A stretch of DNA of 5,232 nt from Actinosomnolentus pattersoniae (SeqCode) (GTDB lineage Bacteria; Actinomycetota; UBA4738): positions 1-5,232 of the forward strand of contig JACDCJ010000140.1 in assembly GCA_013817655.1 (NCBI GenBank), read 5' to 3'. Shown here piece by piece: positions 1 to 3,847 of the stretch. The notes beneath the pieces are model-generated. The model did no database searches. It saw only the letters and a program-made list of their open reading frames with translations, and had not been told where the DNA came from. The position numbers were made by a program, and so were the translations under genes. The number at the start of each line of letters is the position of its first letter. The stretch's first letter is position 1.

Positions 1-77
1 TTGAAGATCTGTGCCTGGCCCTGGCTGCCCTCGGCGGTGCGTCGGAATCGGAGTGGGACGCCGAGCCCGTAGGGTAG
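1..77 (+). CDS. Possible C-terminal tail of an upstream gene (partial)
   Basis: The frame read from base 3 is open from the window edge to a TAG at 75-77. It encodes an acidic tail of about 24 residues ending ESEWDAEPVG. Third codon positions are mostly G or C, as expected for a gene in this genome, and the other two plus frames look worse: one has a stop at 2-4, the other reads as an unlikely W/P/R-rich peptide. No domain is visible, so no function can be given. If real, it ends 5 bases before the oxidase start, and its stop codon overlaps the oxidase's putative -10 hexamer. It could equally be a chance open frame, since only 77 bases are seen. Confidence 0.3.
   Translation, partial: EDLCLALAALGGASESEWDAEPVG
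70..75 (+). promoter_or_regulatory. Putative -10 hexamer (TAGGGT) for leaderless oxidase mRNA
   Basis: TAGGGT fits the actinobacterial -10 pattern TAnnnT and lies 7 bases before the ATG at 83, which would put transcription start at or next to the start codon. No Shine-Dalgarno sequence is evident before the ATG. No convincing -35 is seen near 47-52. The same layout recurs before two other genes in this window. Confidence 0.45.
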
Positions 78-82
78 AGCAC

Positions 83-1120
83 ATGCCCGCCGTCGATGTC
101 GTGGTCGTTGGCGCCGGCGTGATGGGGTGCGCGACGGCCCGGGCGGTCGCGAGGAGCGGCCGGCACGTGCTGCTGCTCGAGCAGTTCGAGATCGGGCACC
201 GGCGCGGGTCGAGCCATGGAGCGTCCCGCATCTTTCGCTACTCGTACAACGAGGCGGCGTACGTTGCCATGGCGATGGAGTCCCTCGAGCTGTGGCGCGA
301 ACTCGAGGTGGAATCGGGAAGCCCCCTCCTCACCACGCTGGGCGGGCTCGACCTGGGACCCACGCTCGAGGCGCACGTGTCGGCGCTGGAGGCGCACGGG
401 GCACGCTTCGAGATGCTGAGCGGACGTCAGGCGGCGCGCCGATTCCCCGCCTTCTCCTTTCCGCCGGGCGACAGGGTCCTGTTCCAACCCGATGCCGGCA
501 TCGTGGCGGCCGAGCGCGCGGTGCGGGCCTTCTTGGCGGGCGCTCGCGCGAGCGGCGCCCGGGTCGAGGAACGAGCCCGCGTAGGCGGGCTGCGAGTGGA
601 TGGCAACCGGGTCGAGCTGGACCTCGGTGGCAGGGCCGTCGAGGCGGAGGTGGCCGTCGTCACGGCGGGGGCATGGGCCCGGGGGTTGCTCGCTGGGGCC
701 GGGATCGACCTGCCGACGAGCCCCTCTCGCGAGACTGTTGCGTACTTCGATGTGGGCGGCGCCGATACCCTCCCTCCGGTGGTGGACTGGGGATCCCCTT
801 CGGTGTACGCGCTTCCCAGTCCCGGGCAGGGCCTGAAGGCCGGGGAGCATCACGCCGGTCCCCATGTCGATCCGGACGACGAGGGAGAAGCGAACCAGGA
901 TTCCGTCCGCCGGCTCCGCTCGTGGGTGGCCGAACGGTATCGATCGCCCGAGATCCAGCCACGGTTCGTCGAGACCTGCCTGTACACGAACACGCCGGAC
1001 GAGGGCTTCGTGCTGGAGCGGCGGGGACCGGTCGTCGTCGGGTCCGCGTGCAGCGGTCACGGGTTCAAGTTCGCGCCGCTGATCGGCCGAAGGCTGGCCG
1101 AGCTCGCCCTCGCCTCCTGA
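83..1120 (+). CDS. FAD-dependent amine oxidase, monomeric sarcosine oxidase / N-methyltryptophan oxidase family
   Basis: Predicted 345-residue soluble flavoenzyme that oxidises the C-N bond of a secondary amine such as sarcosine or another N-methyl or cyclic amino acid, using O2 and releasing H2O2. An N-terminal Rossmann nucleotide-binding motif (GAGVMG, residues 10-15) opens the protein. By my hand alignment to Bacillus monomeric sarcosine oxidase the active-site set is intact: R49 and R52 in GASRIFR, Y242, K252 (equivalent to the O2-activating K265) and H256 in GLKAGEH, C299 in ETCLYT (the covalent flavin cysteine, C315 there), and K329 in SGHGFKF. It is about 40 residues shorter than the Bacillus enzyme, mainly at the C-terminus. 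The frame is open upstream to a GTG at 11, but the ATG at 83 sits right before the Rossmann strand and behind a TAnnnT hexamer, so I chose it. The gene converges on the aconitase X genes. The substrate cannot be told from sequence. Confidence 0.92.
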   Translation: MPAVDVVVVGAGVMGCATARAVARSGRHVLLLEQFEIGHRRGSSHGASRIFRYSYNEAAYVAMAMESLELWRELEVESGSPLLTTLGGLDLGPTLEAHVSALEAHGARFEMLSGRQAARRFPAFSFPPGDRVLFQPDAGIVAAERAVRAFLAGARASGARVEERARVGGLRVDGNRVELDLGGRAVEAEVAVVTAGAWARGLLAGAGIDLPTSPSRETVAYFDVGGADTLPPVVDWGSPSVYALPSPGQGLKAGEHHAGPHVDPDDEGEANQDSVRRLRSWVAERYRSPEIQPRFVETCLYTNTPDEGFVLERRGPVVVGSACSGHGFKFAPLIGRRLAELALAS

Positions 1121-1121
1121 C

Positions 1122-1139
1122 CCGCCGAACGCGAGGCGG
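1122..1139. terminator. Small GC hairpin between convergent genes
   Basis: The 20-base gap between the two convergent stop codons contains CCGCC (1122-1126) and GGCGG (1135-1139), able to form a 5-bp stem with an 8-base loop. There is no T-run on either side, so it is at best a weak bidirectional terminator; it may be chance in GC-rich DNA. Confidence 0.25.
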
Positions 1140-1140
1140 C

Positions 1141-1569
1141 CTAAGAAGGGGTACGTACGACCGCACGATGCGGTCCCGCCTCGACCTCGAGGACGCCCTC
1201 CCCCAGGGCGTCGTGGTCCTCGGCCCCGAGCACCACGACCGGGCATGAGCGGCCATAGAGCTCTGCGGCCACCATGGCGCCCACGGCCAGGATCGGGTCG
1301 GGATGCCGAAGGAGGAGGGCTCGCGGTCCCGTGCCGCGACGGATCGCCTCCGCCAGAACGCTGCTCGAGGAGCTCGAGCCGCGACCCGAGGGCAGTACCA
1401 GGACGCGATTCGTGAGGACCGCGCCCGCCTGAGGGTGATTCGGATCCACCACCGCACCCGTGACCGGATCGAAGCCGCCCCAGAAGGAAAGCGGCTCCTC
1501 GAGCACGATGGCGGCCCCGGAGGCCCAGCCGGGGACGAGCGTGCGGCCTTCGGCACGATCCTCATTCAC
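1141..1569 (-). CDS. Aconitase X small subunit (DUF126, swivel domain)
   Basis: A 142-residue protein matching the AcnX swivelling (small) subunit, which packs against the DUF521 catalytic subunit to close the active site. Recognisable family blocks are GWASGAAIVLEEPLSFWGGF (residues 14-33) continuing into DPVTG, the serine-rich GRGSSSSSSVLAEAIRRG (62-79), and HPDPILAVGAMVAAELYG (87-104). The serine-rich loop is a hallmark of the family. The start is a GTG at 1569-1567 that overlaps the large-subunit TGA (1564-1562), an 8-base overlap typical of translational coupling between partners made in equal amounts. A GGAG stands 10 bases upstream, inside the large-subunit gene. In many bacterial AcnX proteins the two parts are fused; here they are separate, as in archaea. 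Reaction: dehydration of a hydroxy acid, see the large subunit. No truncation is seen. Confidence 0.9.
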   Translation of the reverse strand: MNEDRAEGRTLVPGWASGAAIVLEEPLSFWGGFDPVTGAVVDPNHPQAGAVLTNRVLVLPSGRGSSSSSSVLAEAIRRGTGPRALLLRHPDPILAVGAMVAAELYGRSCPVVVLGAEDHDALGEGVLEVEAGPHRAVVRTPS

Positions 1570-2758
1570 CGGGCCACAACTCCGGGTCCCGCCAAATGGT
1601 TCCGAGCACCGCCGACCGCACGCACTCGGCCGTGCTGGCGAACAGGACCTCGGCTCCGATGTTCGCGGGCGCGTAGTGAGCCCACTTGGCGGAGTTGGTC
1701 ATCACCACCCCCGTGCCGGGTGGGATCATGGGCGTGACGTAGGTGCAGGTGTCCGTCACGACTCTCACGCCCGCCTCCTCGAGTGCCAAGAGCCACCCTC
1801 GGTCCTCGATCTGGCGGAGGATGTGCCGCCCGGTGGAGACGAAGAACTCCACGCCGGCCCTGACCCGGCTTTCCGCGAGGAGGTGTATCAGCTTCTCGAA
1901 CTCGGCCAGGGAGGCGTGCGGGGTCCCGATGCTCACGGCCCGAAGGCGGGAGGAGGTTCCCGTCGAGAGCGAGTCTCGGACGCGGACAAGGTCCCTGGTG
2001 GTGACCTCGACCTCGTGCCCCGGCCGCCGCCCGCCCAGCGCGGCATACAGAGAGGGCGCCTCGGGCGTTACCCCGACGGCATGGAACAGCGCCACCGACC
2101 CCGACGAGGCCGCAGCCGCCCCGAGTGCCTTCAACTGGTCCTCCGTCGTGGCGGGGGGGAGGCCTTCCAGCACCGGGACCATCGTGCCCGCCCGCTTCCC
2201 GACCAGGTGACCCAGGACGGGGAAGAGCACGTCTTCGCGGAGGAGTCGTTCGGGAACGCCGGACATCCGAAACACGATCTCTCCTCGCCGTTTCTCCGCC
2301 CTGTGGAGCCCGGCATCCGGCGCCCGCCCGGTGATGGCCGCACAGATGTCGATGAAGTCGCCGTACCGTTCGGTGCGCGCTCCGAGGACGGAGTTGGCGA
2401 ACACAATGGCGTTGGACTCCGCCCACGCCACGTGCTCTCCGAAGCTCGGACGCGCGGGGAGCTGATAGGGGGCGCAGGTCCATGTCGGGCGGCAGCCGAG
2501 GGATACGTAGGCTTCCATGAGGCGCCGGCCACGTTCCCCGGCCTCGTGGTCGCCTCGGTACCGTTCGGGGTGCAGGAGGTCGAGAGCGCCCACGTTCAGG
2601 GTCGTCGGAATCGCGACCCGAGCCCCTCCATCGACGAGTCGCTCGGCGAAGTCGAGGCTCACCTGCCCTTGGTAGAGACACCCGTCGACGTGCGCGGACC
2701 TGACGTCTAGGAGCCGATCCGCCCCCATCGCGCGCGCCAAGCCCAGGACGATCCGCAT
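1562..2758 (-). CDS. Aconitase X catalytic large subunit (DUF521)
   Basis: Catalytic subunit of an AcnX hydro-lyase, counted here as 398 residues from the ATG at 2758. Family blocks: SAHVDGCLYQG (21-31), AIPTTLNVGALD (49-60), GCRPTWTCAPYQLP (88-101), ESNAIVFANSVLGART (114-129), DTCTYVTPMI (336-345), MTNSAKWAHYAPANIGAE (353-370) and AECVRSA (377-383). C95 and C338 are the likeliest iron or Fe-S ligands, by position in conserved blocks. Characterised AcnX enzymes dehydrate cis-3-hydroxy-L-proline (bacterial LhpI) or 5-phosphomevalonate (archaea); sequence alone does not decide between them, and no isoprenoid or proline gene is nearby. The start is uncertain: the family N-terminal segment (SLSPQDRAFLDGAHGDGAQT) is encoded just upstream at about 2821-2762, in frame and without a stop, yet no ATG, GTG, TTG or CTG occurs between the stop codon at 2908-2906 and this ATG. 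The true coding region probably reaches about 2824. It lies 73 bases after bpa and overlaps the small-subunit gene. Confidence 0.9.
   Translation of the reverse strand: MRIVLGLARAMGADRLLDVRSAHVDGCLYQGQVSLDFAERLVDGGARVAIPTTLNVGALDLLHPERYRGDHEAGERGRRLMEAYVSLGCRPTWTCAPYQLPARPSFGEHVAWAESNAIVFANSVLGARTERYGDFIDICAAITGRAPDAGLHRAEKRRGEIVFRMSGVPERLLREDVLFPVLGHLVGKRAGTMVPVLEGLPPATTEDQLKALGAAAASSGSVALFHAVGVTPEAPSLYAALGGRRPGHEVEVTTRDLVRVRDSLSTGTSSRLRAVSIGTPHASLAEFEKLIHLLAESRVRAGVEFFVSTGRHILRQIEDRGWLLALEEAGVRVVTDTCTYVTPMIPPGTGVVMTNSAKWAHYAPANIGAEVLFASTAECVRSAVLGTIWRDPELWPGE
1580..1583 (-). promoter_or_regulatory. Ribosome binding site of the aconitase X small subunit
   Basis: GGAG on the minus strand, 10 bases before the GTG at 1569, inside the end of the large-subunit gene. 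It supports the GTG start and the coupling of the two subunits; no similar site precedes the other starts in the window. Confidence 0.5.
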
Positions 2759-2824
2759 GGCCGTCTGGGCCCCGTCGCCGTGCGCGCCATCGAGGAAGGC
2801 GCGATCCTGCGGGGAGAGCGAGAC
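2759..2824 (-). other. Probable N-terminal extension of the aconitase X large subunit, no start codon
   Basis: Read in the frame of the large subunit, these 22 codons give V-S-L-S-P-Q-D-R and so on, followed by a GAHGDG turn, which matches the first helix that AcnX proteins carry before the AHVDG block. The frame stays open back to a TGA at 2908-2906. The codon where the family usually starts is GTC (2824-2822), one base away from GTG. Either a rare start codon is used, the read has an error, or a point change has removed the start and left a shortened protein beginning at 2758. Confidence 0.6.
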
Positions 2825-2831
2825 CCCTGAG

Positions 2832-3359
2832 TTAGAGGTAGCGGCCGTCGGGCGGCTCGGTCTCGTCGGCCGACCGGGGCAGCGGTCGCCGGGATCGCTC
2901 CTGCATCACCTGAGCGGCCTGGAGCTGGAGCGCGAGCTGGGTCCCCTGGAACAGCCCCTCGAGCCATCCGAGGATCTCGGCGTGGGCGATGGACATCTCC
3001 TCGAGCGTCGCGCCCCCCGGGTCGGGATCCGGGGTCAGCTCGTCGAGCTCTTCGTACAGCTTCCGCGGGAGAGCCTCACGGAGCTCCGCGCTGATTCGCC
3101 CGTGGACCTGCCGAAGATGCTGGACCGCGCCCGCCTCGGGACGGATGCGTCTCGCCTCCTCGAGTACCTCGCGGGTAATGCCGGCGATGCGCAAGAGGCG
3201 CTGGGGATCGACCGCCCCCTCCTTCGCGAGAGGCGCATCGTCCTCGGACGAAGCCGCCTCACCGGAAGCCGCCCCACCGGAAGCCGCCTCACCTGGAGGC
3301 GGCTTCTCCCCGGAGTCGGGCGGATCTGTGGGGGCAGAAGACATCGGATCCTCGCTCAT
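2832..3359 (-). CDS. bpa: Bacterial proteasome activator Bpa/PafE (DUF2587)
   Basis: A 175-residue homologue of Bpa (PafE, Rv3780 in M. tuberculosis), a ring-forming protein that opens the 20S proteasome gate without ATP and delivers unfolded or native clients such as HspR independently of Pup. Seen here: a disordered, proline/glycine/acid-rich N-terminus (1-48) with three GEAAS-type repeats; a helical core from about 50 to 155 with DPQRLLRIAGITREVLEEAR, LRQVHGRISAELREALP and the signature AHAEILGWLEGLFQGTQLAL (126-145); and a C-terminus ending G-R-Y-L, equivalent to the GQYL tail (an HbYX-like motif) that docks into the proteasome alpha-ring. The frame is open upstream to a TTG at 3683, but that codon lies in a -35 element. 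The ATG at 3359 suits the family length and follows a TAnnnT hexamer; an ATG five codons later is possible. The aconitase X genes follow on the same strand. Presence of this gene implies prcA/prcB elsewhere. Confidence 0.92.
   Translation of the reverse strand: MSEDPMSSAPTDPPDSGEKPPPGEAASGGAASGEAASSEDDAPLAKEGAVDPQRLLRIAGITREVLEEARRIRPEAGAVQHLRQVHGRISAELREALPRKLYEELDELTPDPDPGGATLEEMSIAHAEILGWLEGLFQGTQLALQLQAAQVMQERSRRPLPRSADETEPPDGRYL
3250..3294 (-). repeat. Three tandem 15-bp repeats inside bpa
   Basis: Units at 3250-3264, 3265-3279 and 3280-3294 share GAAGCCGCC[T/C]CACC[G/T] on the plus strand, with one base changed between neighbouring copies. On the coding strand they give G-E-A-A-S, G-G-A-A-S and G-E-A-A-S (residues 23-37) in the disordered tail. 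The repeat number is likely to vary between strains by slippage without shifting the frame. Confidence 0.85.
3280..3306. repeat. 10-bp inverted repeat in the early bpa coding region
   Basis: GAAGCCGCCT (3280-3289) and AGGCGGCTTC (3297-3306) are perfect complements separated by 7 bases. The third tandem unit and the following glycine codons create it. In the mRNA it would form a stable GC-rich hairpin 53-79 bases into the bpa message, where it could slow initiation or elongation; it may be a by-product of the repeat. Confidence 0.6.
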
Positions 3360-3366
3360 GCCGACG

Positions 3367-3372
3367 AGGGTA
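3367..3372 (-). promoter_or_regulatory. Putative -10 hexamer (TACCCT) for leaderless bpa mRNA
   Basis: On the minus strand TACCCT (TAnnnT) lies exactly 7 bases before the bpa ATG at 3359, the same spacing as in the oxidase gene. No clear -35 is found 17-18 bases further up. If used, bpa has two promoters: this one giving a leaderless mRNA, and the distal one giving a leader of about 290 bases. Confidence 0.45.
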
Positions 3373-3415
3373 CCCGCTCGCTTCGCGTGGTACACCGGGT
3401 CAGGGAGGGAGACAA

Positions 3416-3496
3416 GAGCGGGTCCGAGATGCCTTTGGAGCCGCTCGCGCCTTCCCCATACGCGAGCGTTATCTACTCGGCACCTCGGACCCGCTC
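3416..3496 (-). ncRNA. Large two-helix hairpin: candidate bpa leader RNA or small RNA
   Basis: Outer helix: 3484-3496 pairs with 3416-3428 (13 bp, perfect), continues through 3483/3429 and then 3479-3482 with 3430-3433 (4 bp). The 3483/3429 pair is G-U only if the RNA is read from the minus strand; from the plus strand it would be an A/C mismatch, which favours minus-strand transcription. After an internal loop (10 bases on one side, 8 on the other), an inner 8-bp helix forms between 3461-3468 and 3442-3449. It is capped by an 11-base loop reading TATGGGGAAGG, purine-rich like a Shine-Dalgarno sequence. A consensus-like promoter 150 bases upstream points into it, and bpa starts 56 bases after it. 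I match it to no known RNA family. Alternatives: a terminator of a short RNA (only TTGTCT follows, a poor T-run) or a DNA-level operator. Confidence 0.5.
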
Positions 3497-3525
3497 GAAA
3501 GTTGGCCCCGAGCAACCCGAGCCGA

Positions 3526-3537
3526 CCGACCGGTCGG
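3526..3537. promoter_or_regulatory. Perfect 12-base palindrome, possible repressor operator
   Basis: CCGACCGGTCGG reads the same on both strands and is preceded by a further CCGA half-unit. GC-rich palindromes of this form are typical targets of TetR-type dimers in actinobacteria. It lies about 110 bases downstream of the predicted start of the minus-strand transcript, so a bound protein would act as a roadblock or on another promoter. No regulator gene is in the window, so the assignment is a guess from symmetry. Confidence 0.3.
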
Positions 3538-3653
3538 AGACTCTCGGGAGGTCGAGGGGGCGGCGGAGGGACTCGCGTCCTCCCACGTCCCGTCGAACTC
3601 GCTGAGCGTTCCGTCCGATCCTTCGACCGTCCGGCCGCTCGGGACCGGGCCGA

Positions 3654-3683
3654 AAGGTAACAAGGGCCTCTCACCCGTGTCAA
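3654..3683 (-). promoter_or_regulatory. Strong sigma-70/SigA-type promoter facing bpa
   Basis: On the minus strand TTGACA (3683-3678, perfect consensus -35) is followed after 18 bases by TACCTT (3659-3654, fitting TAnnnT). The predicted transcription start is near 3646-3647. This is by far the best promoter in the window; a complete TTGACA at correct spacing is uncommon in GC-rich genomes, where housekeeping -35 boxes are usually degenerate. It would drive a leader of about 290 bases into bpa, or a separate structured RNA ending around 3410. Confidence 0.65.
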
Positions 3684-3833
3684 CCGGCCGAGAATATCTG
3701 GGCCGCAACCCTATTCGTGAAGATCCGCAGGTAGAGCCATGGAACCCTCCCGACGAGAAAGCCGCAGAGTGACAAAGAAATTCGAGTGCCTCCCGCGCCC
3801 CGTAGAGACGACGGTGGAGTCGCGATGCCCCGG

Positions 3834-3839
3834 TAGACT
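3834..3839 (+). promoter_or_regulatory. Putative -10 hexamer (TAGACT) for leaderless glycosylase mRNA
   Basis: TAGACT (TAnnnT) lies 8 bases before the GTG at 3848. There is no Shine-Dalgarno sequence before the GTG and no good -35 near 3811-3816. The spacing matches the other two leaderless candidates and supports this GTG over the internal ATG codons at 3896 and 3905. Confidence 0.45.
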
Positions 3840-3847
3840 CGCGGGCC

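Larger units (their letters stand above)
3360..3847. other. 488-base divergent intergenic region, no credible protein gene
   Basis: This region separates the start codons of bpa (minus) and the DNA glycosylase gene (plus). Open frames crossing it are arginine/serine/proline-rich and match no family I recognise. It holds, from right to left, the glycosylase -10 (3834-3839), a consensus-like minus-strand promoter (3654-3683), a 12-base palindrome (3526-3537), the 81-base hairpin (3416-3496) and the bpa proximal -10 (3367-3372). I looked for tRNA, tmRNA, SRP RNA and RNase P RNA signatures and saw none. In bases 3684-3833 I see only modest AT-rich patches around 3695-3720 and 3770-3786. Confidence 0.6.

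Noticed and set aside
127..1248. Plus-strand open frame of about 373 codons overlapping the amine oxidase
   Set aside because: Arginine/glycine-rich shadow; the overlapping frame carries every sarcosine-oxidase motif.
1460..2710. Long plus-strand open frame of about 416 codons opposite the aconitase X genes
   Set aside because: Its product is rich in R, G, P and H with no recognisable domain, and it lies antisense to two genes with strong family matches; such frames arise from codon bias in GC-rich DNA.
3416..3496. The large hairpin as a classic Rho-independent terminator or a tRNA
   Set aside because: Only TTGTCT follows, not a T-run, the stem is longer than usual and interrupted by an internal loop, and there is no cloverleaf, anticodon or T-arm consensus.
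3360..3683. N-terminal extension of bpa by 108 codons to a TTG at 3683
   Set aside because: The TTG is part of the TTGACA promoter box, the extension is R/P-rich and absent from the family, and the ATG at 3359 gives the usual length.
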